Assembly: GCA_932521035.1 (NCBI GenBank)
Contig: OW051496.1
Span: forward strand, 4,030,001-4,094,000
Length of the DNA: 64,000 nucleotides
From: Oscheius dolichura
Lineage: Eukaryota; Nematoda; Chromadorea; Rhabditida; Rhabditidae
Direction: 5' to 3'
Shown here in pieces: positions 20,824 through 33,041 of this stretch. The notes under the pieces are model-generated. The model worked only from the letters and a program-made list of their open reading frames with translations. It searched no databases and had not been told where the DNA came from. Every line of letters starts with the position of its first letter. Within the stretch, counting starts at the first letter, position 1. A program made the position numbers and the translations under genes.

Positions 20824-23800
20824 ATGCCGAGGCTGGCTTGGATAATCCTTGCGGTTCTCGTGTCCCTGCTGGCAGGTACAGTATCCCCTTCCCTTCAACT
20901 TAATCTTCTATCCACTTCAGGGGCAGCGGTACCCTCTTCCACCGCCTCCGCCTCCTCCAAAGTCGTCATCGACTGTAAAGACCGGACAGATGGCTTCTAC
21001 GTCGTCGGTTGCAGCAAGAACTTCACCGAGTGCCACCGGGTCCGTCCTCTTCTCCTCCATTTTCTGATCAGAGTCTTTTCAGGGAACAGCCTACAAGAAG
21101 CAGTGCCCCTCTCACCTCTACTTCGCCGTGATGTTTGGCAGATGCGAGATCATGTCCGACATCCCCGAGTGCAGGAACCCCAAGGCCGTCGACGGAAAGA
21201 TCCTCCAATCCCCGTGAGTCTGACCCATTTCAATGGACAACATTACCCATTTAGACCGGAGTTCAGCTGCGTGAACAGGACGGACGGCTTCTACACCCAT
21301 CCCAGCCACCCCTGTGACAAGAGCTACTATGTCTGCCTCAAGGAGAACGTCATGAGGATGGCGTGAGTCTATTCCCTGGGGGAGGATACTGTAGATCCTG
21401 TTCAGCTGTGGCTACCAGCAGTTCTTCGACGACAAGAGCAACCGCTGCGAATTCAAGTCCCGTGTCCCCGCCTGCAAGGGAACCAAGATCGCCGGCTCCG
21501 ACGGTCTCCTCTCTAATCCCTACGGCCAGTCGTCTCTGCCCCAAGACGGTCCCATGCCTCCTGCTCCCCCCTCCGAAGAGACTGACGGCTCTATCAACCT
21601 CAATTCCAGTGACTCTCGTAAGTATTCCTCTTCTTGTCTTCCAATGTGCCCCCCTTTCAGCCCCGGACTGTTCCACCAAGGAGGACGGCGTCTACACCGA
21701 CCAGAAGGCCAAGTGCACGAGCTTCTTCTACAAATGCGCCCACAAGAAGCTCTTCAAGTACACCTGCCAGAAGGGGCTCTTCTTCGACACCGAGGCTGTC
21801 CGCTGTGACCACAAGCAGTTCGTCCCCAACTGTGGAGGAGTCAGACAGTCAGTTTTGCCCATTTGCTCCCTGGAATTGGCTCAATTTCCAGAATGACCAC
21901 CGCTGCTCCCGCTCCCGCCCAAGACGCTGTCCAATCTGCTTTCGACTGCGCCGGAAAGGCAAGAGAATTTCTATTTTACTAGAAAAATGTGAGAGTTTAG
22001 AGCGACGGCTACCACACGAAGGAGCCCTGCTCTCGCGAGTTCTACACCTGTCTGGCTGGAGTCGGCGTCAAGCAGATCTGCAACGACGGCCTGCTCTTCG
22101 ATTCCCGCGTCGGCTACTGCGACTACCCCCTGGCCTGCCAGGGAGCACGGACCACCACCCCTCGTCCTCCCCCGGCCGAGGTCGTCAACGCCATCCAGTC
22201 CGATTCTGCCAAACCACGCGCCCGCCCGCCACCAGTCAACTTCGACTGCCAGAAGCACGGCGACGGAAACCACCAGCTGGGAAAATGTCAGAAGGACTAC
22301 ATCATGGTAGCTTTGTTTCTTTTTTCCTCTCAAATTTTCGTTTCCAGTGCTCGAATGGACATGCCAAACAGCACTCCTGCCCGGCCGACCTCGTCTTCAA
22401 CGGGCAACAGTGTGACTACCTGGCCGGCTGCTTGAGGTACGGCTTCTACTCCTTTAAAAGTAATCAAGAAACTTCAGCCCTCCCTCCACCACCGCTCAGC
22501 CTCCTCTTCCACCCCAGTCGCCTCCCCAGATGCCCGCCAACCCCTACGGAAACCAGCAGCAGAGCCAGCCCGTCGTCTCCAACACCCAAGCTCCTCTTCC
22601 TCCATCGGCTCCGCCAGCCACCCTTCCTCCCAGAGATCAGCCCTCGTGAGTATTTGGTTTCTTTCTTTTGTGGAACAATAGATCCAGGGCTCCCGCTGTA
22701 CTGTTCAACTGCTCTGGCCTCTCCAATGGCGCCCACGCAGCTGCCCAGTGCTCCGAAAACTACTTCGACTGCTGGAATGGAATTGCCTACGCCCGCCAAT
22801 GTCCAGTTGGACTCCACTTCAACCCCTACGCAGGCTACTGCGACTACCCCGGATCTGCTCCTGGCTGTGGAGGACAAGATGTGCCTAGGATCCCCACGAC
22901 ACTGGCCTCTCCCACCCAGGCTCCGATCTTCCAGTCCCAGCCTTTCCAAAGAAATGGCGGATACAACCAGCCAGCTCAGTCCCCACCCCAGATCCAGGGA
23001 CCCGCGCCTAAAACTCCCGGTGGGAATTGGGGGAAAACAGTGGATAACAAAGAATTTACAGAGTCCAGGAAGTGCTCCGGCCTGTCGAATGGCAAATATG
23101 CCGAGGGATGCAGCTCCTACTTCTACAACTGCGTCTACGGACAGACCTACAAGACCGAGTGCCCGGAGGGACTCTTCTATAGCCTCGAGAGGGACATGTG
23201 CGACTTGAGGACCACCATCCGCGCTTGTGGAGGACAGGAGCCTGAGATCCAGCAGCCACTGCAGCCTCAGCAACCCCAACAGCCCCAGCAGAGCCCGCCA
23301 CAGCAACAGCAACCGTACCCGTACCAGCAGCAGACCAGCCAGCAGTCCTCCTCTTGGAGCAGCCGTCGCCTCTCTCCGGCCAATCCGTCCGTCATCCCTG
23401 GAGCCGAGGCCAACCCCGTCTATGGACAAGGGGCTATGGCTTCTGACGCTGTTAGCCAAGGTAAGAATTACTGGGGGGTCTTCGCAAAAGAAGTTCATTT
23501 TCAGTTGGAACCGAGTGCACAGACGAGTCCGTGAAGAACCCCGGCTGTAACCCGTACTACTTCCGCTGCCTCAACGGCCGATTGGACAGGGTCTTCTGCG
23601 CTCCCGGACTGTACTACGACCGTCCAAGTCACAAATGTGACCGCATGAACAAGATCGTCGCCTGTGGAGGAAGCCCCGATGAGTCCAACGACATCTCCGC
23701 CACCCAGGCTCCCATCCCTCTGCCCCTGCCGACCGGAACTGACACCTTCTGCACCGACAAGGACACCGGCTTCTTCGGAGTCGGCTGCAACACCTACGGA

Positions 23801-26560
23801 TATGCCTGTGTCTCCGGAGCCACGCTGAAGTTCAACTGCCCCGCTGGAGTCTACTTCAACCCGGAGACGAACAAATGCGACTGGAAGGAGCACATCCCCG
23901 CCTGTGGAGGAAGCAGCCCCGTCACCACCACTGCTTCTCCCCAGCCCGAGACTCCCATGCTGCCCGTCGTTGAAGGAGCCAACGCTGCTGACGCTCCCCA
24001 GCTCCGTGAGTTATCTTCTTCTTTTCTCAAACAATGGTAAATTTTCCAGCTCCCTTCTGCGAGAAGCTGGCCGACGGTTACTACGGAGACGGCTGCAACA
24101 AGCACTTCTACTACTGCCGGAACAAGCAGACCGAGAAGATGTCCTGTCCCGCCGGACTCTTCTACAACATCCAGAAGAAGAAATGCCAGCTGAAGACCAA
24201 CGTTCCCGCCTGCAATCCCCAGACCATTGCCCAGAGTCCTCCAGCTCCCGCTCCTCCTGCTGCTCCGGCCCCTGCTGCCTCTTGGACTCCCTACTCCCAG
24301 CTGGCCTCTCCCGCTCCTGCCCGTTCCACCTGGGCTGATCCCACCCAGTCGGCTCCTCCTGCTCCTCCCCCGGCCCAGGACTTCGACTGCTCCAACAAGG
24401 AGGATGGACTCTACTCCCTACCCGAGTGCTCGCCCATGTTCATCCAGTGCTACAGCAGTAAGAAAAGACCTTAATGGGGGTAAAAAGGTGAAAATTGCAG
24501 AGCAGAAGGTCCAGCAGAAGTGTCAGGATGGACTGTTCTACAACCACATCAATGGAATGTGCGACTACGCCGAGAGAATTGTCGCCTGCGGAGGAAGGTA
24601 CAGTTTTTATTCCAAAACAATAAAATATATGCCTTTTCAGCCTTCCATCCACCACTCCGGCTCCCACCACTGCCCAGCCTCCTCAGCCCGCTCAACCCGC
24701 CCAGGCTTCCGACGCCGTCCGACAGAATGTCCCCTACCCTGCTTCCCTCCACAAGGTCCAGGCTGACACTCCCATGGGTAAGTCTCTCCTCTAAAAAGCT
24801 CTCTCCCTCCCTCAAAAATAAGTTGTATAATGACCATTTCGAGTAGCTGAAAACGATGCAGTTTTAAATTTCCGCACCCGTCGGGAGTTGTGGTTCTCGC
24901 CGCGAGCCAAAGCCGTAGCGCCTTACTTTGTCTCGGCTTTGATGCTCCTCCCCTATGTCATTTCGTGCTCTTCCTTCACTGCCATGCTCTTTTTGAAGGA
25001 CTTCTGCAGCCCCACCGAGCCATTGTGTCAGTTTGGCACCCAGACAGCTAGAGACGCGAGTAGGAATAGTATCGCTTTGAGAAAATAGCCTAGTGCACCG
25101 GGATAGAGGGGAGAACTATAGAGAGGATTTTAGACGCTTCCTGCGCCGGAAAGGCTGACGGCTACTATGCCGATGGATGCTCCGAGAGGTACTATAGCTG
25201 CATCGCCGGCACTCTCCACCAGGTAGGGCAGCTCTCCTGTTCTCATTTTAACCTTCCGTCTTCCAGCACAAATGCCAGCCTCTTCTCAAGTTCCACGAAA
25301 GGGACGCTGTCTGCGACTACGAACAGGCCGTGCCCGCTTGCCAGTCCTCCTCCTCGTCCAGCTCTTCCGGTTCTTCCAACTCCGCCTCCTCCGATGTCCC
25401 CCAGGGCCCTGCCCCTCCCGCGGTGCCGACCTCTTCCGTTCGCAACATCGAGACTCTGCCCACCTTCACCTGCCGTGGAAAGACCGACGGAGACTACCGA
25501 CTCTTCCCCTGCAGCCGGAACTACATCAAATGCGTCGACGGGCGGTACCAGCTCCAGGCTTGCCCAGGAGAACTGAGGTTCGACGGAAAGACCAGGAGAT
25601 GCGACGCCCAGGCCAAAGTCGACACCTGCGAGCGATTGGTGGGAATATCTTTATTTTCTAGAGAGAAAGAAACATTTTCAGACCAACACCCAGCCTGCCG
25701 CTCCCGCTCCTCCAGTCCGTTCTACCTGGTCTGCACAGCCGGCCGCTCCCGCTCCTCTCGCCGGAACCCAAGGATCTGCTCAAGTGGCCGCTCCTCCTGC
25801 CCCTCCAGTAGCCCCGTCCTCGTCTCAGACCTCCTCCTCCTCTTCTGGCCTCTCCGAGATCTGCCAAGGAAAAGATGACGGCTTCTACAACGTCGAGGCC
25901 TGTTCCTCCAAATACGTCTCCTGCTCCAACGGAGTCGGCTACCCTGGAGTCTGCCCCGAGCAGCTGGTCTTCGACATCGTCAGCGGCCTTTGTGAATACC
26001 CGTGAGTTGAGACCCCCTCCTCCATAAAATATCCATTTTTAGGCTCAACATCGCCAGCTGCGGAAGTGCCCCCAGCTCTGGAAGCAACCAGCCTACTCAG
26101 CCCCCCGTCCAGCAATCTCCTCCCGTCCAATCCACATGGAGCCGACCCTCTGGCCAGGCCCCCGCCCAGCAGCAGAACTACGGCAACCAGCAACAGCCCC
26201 AGCAGCCCAGCCAGCCGATCCAGCCCTCCCTGCCTAGCCAGCCCGTCCAGTCTCAGGTCAACCAGCTGCCGACCCGAGGACAGAACTACAACCCCAACGG
26301 CCAACAGCAGCCCCAGGCTCAGCCTCAGCTGGCGGAGTTCAACTGCAACGGACAGGCCGACGGCATCTACGGAGCCAAGTGCATGACCGAGTGAGTCTTT
26401 CCCCCTCCTCTCCCCATTAACCCGCCCCATTTTCAGATACTTCAAGTGCTCTGGTGGAGTGACATTCCAGCAGAAGTGTAGTGCCGGTAGCGTATTCGAC
26501 GGAGTCAGCGGAGGATGCGACTTCCCTGCCAAGGCCGGGTGCACGTCTAAGGAGATGTAA
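20824..26560 (+). CDS. cbd-1: CBD-1-like protein with 15 chitin-binding domains
   Basis: ATG at 20824 begins a signal peptide (MPRLAWIILAVLVSLLAG). About twenty exons follow, joined by 40-50-base introns, giving roughly 1,500 residues. I count 15 peritrophin-A (CBM14/ChtBD2) domains, each with the six-Cys pattern. Examples: domain 1 begins CKDRTDGFYVVGCSKNF near 20971, domain 7 CSGLSNGKYAEGCSSYFYNC near 23073, domain 15 CNGQADGIYGAKC near 26343. Between them run Pro/Gln/Ser-rich linkers (QQPQQPQQSPPQQQQPYPYQ). The architecture matches Caenorhabditis CBD-1, a secreted chitin-binding protein of the oocyte vitelline layer and eggshell, which has 12 domains (known family). The domain count here is larger. 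Stop TAA at 26558, AATAAA at 26572. One intron (21959-21997) uses a GC donor; one (24779-25133) is about 355 bases. Orthology is likely, not proven. Confidence 0.85.
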
Positions 26561-26811
26561 AAAAATTATAAAATAAATTTGTTATAAGTTATGTAGCCCG
26601 GCCTTTTTTCCTCTAAATAAATCTTTTTTCGGAGTACGTGAAAGGCTACCCGCATTCTCCTCCATCGGCCCGGGACGATAAGAACCCAAGGGAATGGATT
26701 CCTTCATTGCTCGACAAGTTCCCTCTTGATAAAAATCAGTTTTTGGTAAAGTTATTCGTATATTTCTGCCAGAACCCTGTCTGAGCCCAATCGCTTCCCG
26801 TTCATTCACAA
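26561..26811. terminator. 3' end of the chitin-binding gene and upstream of the next gene
   Basis: AATAAA at 26572-26577, about 12 bases after the stop. The remaining 230 bases lead to the ATG of the L-domain gene in the same orientation. The spacing is compatible with either an operon or a separate promoter; no trans-splice signal was singled out. Confidence 0.6.
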
Positions 26812-28841
26812 ATGATCGCTTTCTCCCGTTTGGCGGCAGTCCTTTGGCTGTCTTCAGCCTTCATTACCTACGGCCATGCCGACAATTGCAGTACGTGCCA
26901 CCCTCTCTTCCAATCAACTGTATATTTCAAGGAATAAGCAGCAGAGATTTAAAGCAGCTTCGAAAGGATGCCTGCCCGGGCGGCAGAGGCCAGATTACGG
27001 TAACCGACAGTGGGAAAGTGAATTGGAAAGATGTCCGGGACATGGAGCTCGAGGAATTCTTCCACCAGACCCAATCCCTCGTCGTTCCAGAGAATTCGAT
27101 CATTTCAATCGACAGCAAACAGTTGAAAGTGTTGAATTTTGGCCAGTTGAATGCGATAAAGGGACCGGCCAGTGCCAGGATGAAGATTGTGGACAGCGGC
27201 GTGGAGGCGGTCGACTTCAGCCGGCTGGACATTGAAATAGCCGTGGAGATAAGGCACAACAAGCAGCTGGGGAAGATACTCTTCGGAGAGGGCAAGGCAT
27301 ACAATATCTACGGTCAGATTTACCCAGTATTAGACGGAAACGAACCAAAATGGTAAAAAAATCCAACGGCACTAATGTTCCCCTCTAAACTACCGGTATA
27401 TATGCCGTTTCTCGGGCTATTTTTCGAATTCCAAGCCATTTCCAGCCTGCTTTCTACCTTTTTCCAATCCATTGATGAAACTACCGGAAAGAAGTAAAAA
27501 TTAATGCTAAATTAAACCAAAAGATAAGCTAGGGTAAACAGGTCGGGGCTGACCCCTATGTTTGCAGTAGGGTTTCCAAAAAAAGAGTAATGTACTTGGA
27601 CTCGAACTGTATTCCTTTTGCAGATGTCTCCCACAATCCGTCTCTCTGTCACCAGTCCCTTCACAACTTCTTGAAGCTCCACTCAGCGCAACAGCCCGTC
27701 AAAAATTGTGGTAACCGGCTTCTTCTTCCTGTTTGCAAAGAGAGGGCACTTTAGATCGTTTCTGCTGGGATCTGGCCGACTTGGAGGAGAAGAAGACGTG
27801 CCCTGTATTGAAGAAAGACTTCGTAGTGGATGGCAGCGGCGGGTTGCCCAGTTTGCACCGAGTTGTGGAGATTCACGGACGGGTGGAGATCGGCGGGAAC
27901 AGCGAGTTCACCGACGTCTCGGATACTTTTCACCACTTGCGACGGATTGAATACAACGGAACGGGTCCGGCTCTAATGCTCACCTACAACAAAAACCTGG
28001 CTAATTTCATCTTCCCTATGTTGGAAAAAGTGACAGGCGGACAGGGAAAACAGATAATAATCAGGGGAAACCAACGACCGCTACTCGTCTGGGAGAAGGA
28101 GAAACTCCTGGAACAGACGGGGCTGGCAGAGAAAGACGTCGAGATACCTACAGTATCCAACTGGGCCGAGGAGACCACGACCAGCCCCGGCAACACGACG
28201 TCTTCGAGTAAACACGGAGCAAAGTGGAAAAACGGATCCCGTAGGTTCTCTTTGGGTAAAGAAAGACGAGATTTGCAGTGGTTCGGACAATCATCGGAGC
28301 GGCTGTCCTATTCCCCATCCTCATTGGGTCCGTTATCTTTATCGTCTACTGGATAGTTGTCGCGAAGAGGAAGACTCCGAGAGGAGAAGAGTCGAAGGAG
28401 ACCAAGAAGCCGCCACAGCAACGATCTGTCCAAACAGGAAGTCGGCCAACAACGACGGCCACAGCTTCTCAAGTCACTGACTTTCTGCCGGAGTCGGACG
28501 CCTCGGAAAGAGGAGAAGAGGACTCGCCACCGGAGACGAGCAATCGAGAAGAATGGACGAAACAGTCGACAGAACCGGCAGCCCCGCAGTCGACTGTCTC
28601 TCCGACCCAATTTGAGCCGACTCCTCCTCCTCCACCCAGGTCGGCCTCCGAGAAACCCCGAGCGGACAACATCGTCACTGTGCCGCCGAGGCCGTCAGTT
28701 ATGCCGTCTTACACGTTCCTGGCTCCTCCTCCCAAAGCACCGGAACCAGAGGCGTCCACCGCCGGGACACGTCCAGCCACCCCGGGTGCAGTTGCCATTC
28801 CGCCGAAGAAGTCTCTCCTCCCACCCGTCGTGCTAATGTAA
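26812..28841 (+). CDS. IRLD-type receptor L-domain membrane protein
   Basis: Exons 26812-26890, 26932-27312, 27624-27710, 27743-28240 and 28279-28841, all in phase. Signal peptide (MIAFSRLAAVLWLSSAFITY). First L-domain from ISSRDLKQL to the junction NIYDVSHNPSLC, which is restored only if the donor after ATCTACG is used. Second L-domain from TLDRFCWDL to about FIFPMLEKV. A Thr/Ser/Asn stalk, one transmembrane segment (AAVLFPILIGSVIFIVYWIV) followed by KRK, and a Pro/Ser/Glu-rich cytoplasmic tail of about 150 residues. These features match nematode IRLD proteins (insulin/EGF-receptor L-domain), receptor-like but without a kinase domain. The intron at 27313-27623 is unusually long for the locus. 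AATAAA at 28862. Confidence 0.8.
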
Positions 28842-28867
28842 TTGTCATAAATTGTTGTATAAATAAA

Positions 28868-29305
28868 GCTTTTTTTATAAGAAATTGTAGCCTAAAAACA
28901 AAGTGGCACGGACTTCAGGCTTCCTGTTTATCCATTCATAAGCCAGCTTCAAGAGGCGGCTGCCGGCTTAGTAGGTGGATGGGTGAAGGAAAAGGTGGAG
29001 GAGAAGATCTGAGGATGAGGAAGGGTGTGGCGAGTATCCACATTTAAAAAGTTTATTTGGAAAGTACATTACAATGGATAGATTGTTTACGGAAAGAGGA
29101 GCGTGAGCTTACGGTAATTATAACTGATTGTCGTTTTATTTACAGTAGTCATGTTTAGAAACCTCGCAGGCGACTTTCTGTATCAGAATATCAGAATAGA
29201 GCAAGATTCAGAAAACATTTTTCTCCTCACTTCGAAGATTTCCCCCTTGACTTGGAAGAAAGTTTCAAAAATGGTGTCAACATTGGACTGGATTAGAGTG
29301 GCCTC
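28868..29305. other. Intergenic between convergent genes
   Basis: About 440 bases between two convergent 3' ends. No gene or repeat was recognised. Confidence 0.4.
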
Positions 29306-30414
29306 CTAGTCTTCTTCAAAGTTGATCCTATACAGTTGACGGACCTCGGGGAACCTCTCCGCTTGGTCGACTTCTTCTTTTCGAAATTTGAAGAGCAGAT
29401 TGGTCGTGAAGATGTTCATCTTTTCTTGAAAATATCCCGCACCCTTGTTGTCGGAGTCGACGGTCTCCGACTCTTCCTCATTCTTCCCGTCAAAACGGAG
29501 ACTCTTCTGCTTCAAATGGAAGTGGCGGCGCATCTCGTTGACTCCCATCTGGTCCCAGACGGTGAGCATCAGTTCATAGGAAGTGGAAAAGACCAAATGG
29601 TAGCTGGACTTGTTTGAGTAGAACTCTTCGAATTCCTCCTTCGACATGCGGTAGTTGGACAGGTTTCGGATCAAATTGCCGGGAACAATGATTGACTTCT
29701 TTCCATCGCAACCACGAGTCCTGTCCCTTAAAAATAAACTCTGACCAGGCAACAGAACACAGCTTACGGGTCTTCGCAGGAGTCTCCACCGGACAGGAGC
29801 CTGTCTCGGTGGCTTGGTCGGTACACAAGAGTAGTTGGGAGAGCATTCTTCAAACTTGTAGTGGCCGTCTTCCTTGTCTTCACAGGGATTGGGGCCGACG
29901 GATGAAGGAGTGTCCTGGCTCACAATTCGGTGCAGTAGGTCATTCGGATGTTATAAACCAACGGTTCGGGGCAGACCCGTAGACGAAGTGTACCCCCGAA
30001 ACAGAAGAACATGTTGGGAGAGCACACCTCCAGCTTGTATTGGCCGCCATGTGATCCTTCGCAAAGATTGAAGGAATTAGAGGACTGGGTACGGCACTCG
30101 GTTACATTGAAACTGAGGAAGGAGACTGTATGATAGACAGGAGGAATAACCTACGGGTAGTCACAGACAGTCCCGTTGAAGACCATTTGATCGGGACAGA
30201 CTTCGAGGTACTCGATTTGGTTGTAGCACCAGTTATAATAGGAAATACAGGTCCCAACCTTGTAGAAGCCGTCTTTCTTGCCGTTACATCCTCCAGGGAG
30301 AATGGAATGAACCCGTCGCCAAGAGATTTCCGGGATTTGGGGGAGCGGAGGAGGAGATTCATCAGCTGATGCCTCTGTAGTAGCGACGATGATAAGGAGC
30401 AGGAGACGATACAT
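29306..30414 (-). pseudogene. Smaller chitin-binding (peritrophin-A) gene, probably damaged
   Basis: ATG at 30414 gives a signal peptide (MYRLLLLIIVATTEASA) and a first ChtBD2 domain (CNGKKDGFYKVGTCISYYNW to GTVCDYP). A second exon carries CEGSHGGQYKLEVCSPNMFFC to YCTEL. A third begins CEDKEDGHYKFEECSPNYSC. After that comes a non-chitin-binding C-terminus with GNLIRNLSNYRMSKEEFEEF, ending FEED at 29306. Two problems: the frame between the second and third domains needs a shift near 29925 (CTEL runs into TGA), and domain 3 lacks the spacing of the last Cys residues. An unseen intron could explain the first. It faces the CBD-1-like cluster and may be a decayed relative. Calling it pseudogene is tentative. 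Confidence 0.55.
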
Positions 30415-30830
30415 CTCCCCGGATTTGGCATGATGTCGGCTTTATTGGAACGGAGGGAGAGGTATGGCTAGGCAATGTAACAATCTCTGACCCTATGAGG
30501 CTAGTATCGACTCCCTGGCCCGATTCCGAGTATTGCACCTCTGGTCAAGGAGGCGCTATTTCCGCACATCCAGGGAAGCATCGACCCCTATCGATTTCTG
30601 TCCATTCAACATCCTCTCTGCCATCTTCCGCTGTACCGGAACCCTCATTCTAATCGCTTTCCTCTAAATTCAACCACGTGCTTTTCCTTCCACTGAACGC
30701 CACGAGTCTATCGATTTCTGTCCGTTCACTAGTCATTCTACCATCTTACACAGTCTAAAATGTACCACGACACTGCCCCAAAGGAAAACCAGCCTCCATT
30801 CCCCTATTTTATAAGTGCTCTTTTGAATAA
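30415..30830. other. Intergenic with two diverged direct repeats
   Basis: CTATCGATTTCTGTCC occurs at about 30588 and 30709. Each copy is followed by a similar ATTC..CATCTT stretch, a spacing of about 120 bases. Nothing else was recognised. Confidence 0.4.
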
Positions 30831-31069
30831 ATGGTGGAATATCTGCTGTTCCAGTTGCTGCCATATAAAAATGGAAAGAATTTCGTGGATATGCCTGCTC
30901 GGATCAGGATTCAAGTAATCAAAAAGGTAAGGGGCAATCTTCTCCTCGTAATTGTTCTCAGATGGAGCCTATTCCCTTCACCAGTCCTTCTGCAAGTCTA
31001 GTAGGAGTGCTGCCAGTTTCATCGACCACCACAAGAAGTCCATTAAAATCCACTCGTACCGAGCTCTGA
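30831..31069 (+). CDS. Possible two-exon small gene, uncertain
   Basis: ATG at 30831 opens MVEYLLFQLLPYKNGKNFVD to a GTAAGG donor at 30927. A TTGTTCTCAG acceptor precedes 30962, where the in-phase frame reads MEPIPFTSPSASL and stops at 31069. The alternative frame (DGAYSLHQSFCKSS onward) is open to about 31312 except for one TAG near 31129. That frame looks more protein-like but does not phase with exon 1. An AATAAA lies near 31363. This may be a small gene, or a pseudogene with a shift and a stop. No domain was recognised. Confidence 0.25.
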
Positions 31070-31725
31070 GGATCGAAGACGACGACGGAAATGGGAGCGG
31101 CCAGGTCTTCTCTGACTTCTACTAGTTTTACCAGAACAATTCAGATCCATACTGTTGTTATCCCCTAAACTATCAAAATGGGAGGATGAATGTGTTACGA
31201 GGAGACGGCTACTTCCTGTCCCATTCTCCCCACGCCACAGTTAGACAGCCAGGTGGTTATTTTTTCCGACCAGCAGCTGATTTTCACGCTGTCCCTGTAG
31301 TAATGACTCCCCGGGAATAGTTTTCTTTCCTGAAATGGAGATCAATGTTTCGATACCAGAATAAAGAAAAAAAATTTGGTTCCTTACTTATTGGTAGCCC
31401 CGTAGTTTGATTATTTAGCAGTTGTTGAATTTTACCCTATTCTCACGTCATCTGTTCTTTCTCCTGCATTACGTAAGTTTTTGTTCTGGTATCCGTATAA
31501 AGGAGAACTTTGTTTTCCCTTGCCGTATTCTCACCTCTGTGAAACGCCTTCGGTGCAGCTTCTTTTAAACTATAGTTTCAGCTATCGCAGCATACTGCTT
31601 GGTTGAGAGAGAAAAGAAGGAGAGTCACTTCGTGGGCATGCTTATCTCTCTTCTTCTTATTTCTTCAGTCAATAAAGCCATTCCAAAGCCACCTATTCCC
31701 TGTCCTGTCAAGTGTCTAAAACACC
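31070..31725. promoter_or_regulatory. Upstream region of the kinase gene
   Basis: Includes the second open frame mentioned for the upstream ORF, its possible poly(A) signal near 31363, and then about 350 bases of AT-rich DNA. A TATA-like CGTATAAAGG sits at about 31494. No other gene is supported. Confidence 0.3.
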
Positions 31726-33041
31726 ATGCTCTCCGGTAGCTATTCGTTCAATTTCTTATTTTTCCATTAAGATATTTCCTTCTATGTACTAGATGATTTT
31801 ACAAATTTGACAATTATTGGAAACGGACGTGGTGGAAGGATCTATAAAGGAGAGTCGGAAGATTTTGGGTCAGTTTATGGGCCACTTCTGGAGAAAAGAA
31901 CGGTTTAGACAAATTGTAGTCAAAGAATTCTTCTGGTCAGGTCAGCAACCCCTTGAAGAGTATAAAAGAGAGGTTGAGATCCTGGTAAAGGTAGGACTTG
32001 TTGTTATTTGGGGTGTTGAACCTTCTTTATTTCTATTTTTCCATAAATTTAGCATAGGCATCCGAACATAGTCCACTTATATGGAATTCTATGGAATGGT
32101 TCCGATTCTTCGAGGTATCTCGGCTATGTTATGGAATTTGTGGAAGGCGGCAGCCTCCACAAGGGTTTGCCTTTATTATTATTGAAGTTATGGATATTTC
32201 AGTAATTTATGATAGAACAAAAAACTATGATACCGCTCAAATATGCCAATGGGTAAAGCAAATCGCCCTTGGATTACAGTATCTCCATAAAAAACAAATT
32301 ATTCATAGGGATATCAAGCCGGACAAGTAAGTGAAGGCTACTATCTATTTTTATTCCATTACAGTATCCTAGTAGCAGGAAGTCAGCTAAAATTGGCTGA
32401 TTTTGGTATAGCCAGGGATGTCGACGTCAGCCATACACCCGGGTAGGTAAAGGGAATTCATCCGACTGTCCGTTGCTTTGTTTCAGCGTCGGGACCTTTC
32501 ACTACATGGCACCGGAAGTGATCACTACGAGAAGGTATGGCCCGGCAGCGGACATCTACTCATTGGCTATTACAATTTGGGAATTGTTCCATCGAATGTA
32601 TGTCTCCGTTTATCCATCTCATTTGCTTTTAGAAAGCCGTATACCGCACTAGAAGGAAACGATGTGGCCATAAATTTACAGGCAGCTAGAGAGGGGGCCT
32701 GTCCTGTTTTTACTTCAGAGCAGATTGATGAGAATACGGCAAGATTTATCCAAAGGTAGGCGGTTTCCTCTCCCTATTTTTGAGTTCTCTACTCATTAAA
32801 GCCCTCCCACGGCTGGAACCTAATGACTTGTAAAAATTTGGGCAAATTTAGATGCTGGCATGCAAGCGCCACTGACAGACCGTCGCTAAAAGAGGTCATT
32901 GACCATTTTGGATCCAAAGCAGACTCTTCAGTAGTTCCCGTTGATCCAGCACCCAGTTTCAACCAACCGGGGCCAATAAATGTTCGAGGTCGACCAATGG
33001 TATCCTGTGATTCGAATCTTACGGTAAGTATCCGTATTTAA
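31726..33041 (+). CDS. TAK1-like protein kinase (MAP3K7-type), kinase domain only
   Basis: Nine exons, all in phase: 31726-31735, 31793-31853, 31909-31990, 32053-32164, 32203-32326, 32365-32442, 32487-32597, 32633-32755 and 32852 onward. The Gly loop is IIGNGRGGRIYKGE; the VAIK lysine is in QIVVKEFF (only seen if the 55-base intron 31854-31908 is removed). Next come HPNIVHLYG and MEFVEGGSL at the hinge, the catalytic loop HRDIKPDN, DFG in LADFGIARD, APE in MAPEV, and CWHASATDRPS near the C-lobe end. The pattern HPNIV.LYG with EGGSL resembles TAK1/MOM-4 kinases, which activate p38/JNK/NLK pathways. All catalytic residues I checked are present. The protein is about 300 residues, with no TAB-binding C-terminus visible. 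After GTAAGT at 33024 the frame ends at 33041 beside transposon DNA, so the 3' end may be lost. Confidence 0.75.

Noticed and set aside
22464-23498. 344-residue minus-strand open frame
   Set aside because: Shadow of the Pro/Gln/Cys-rich chitin-binding exons on the plus strand, whose cysteine pattern is conserved.
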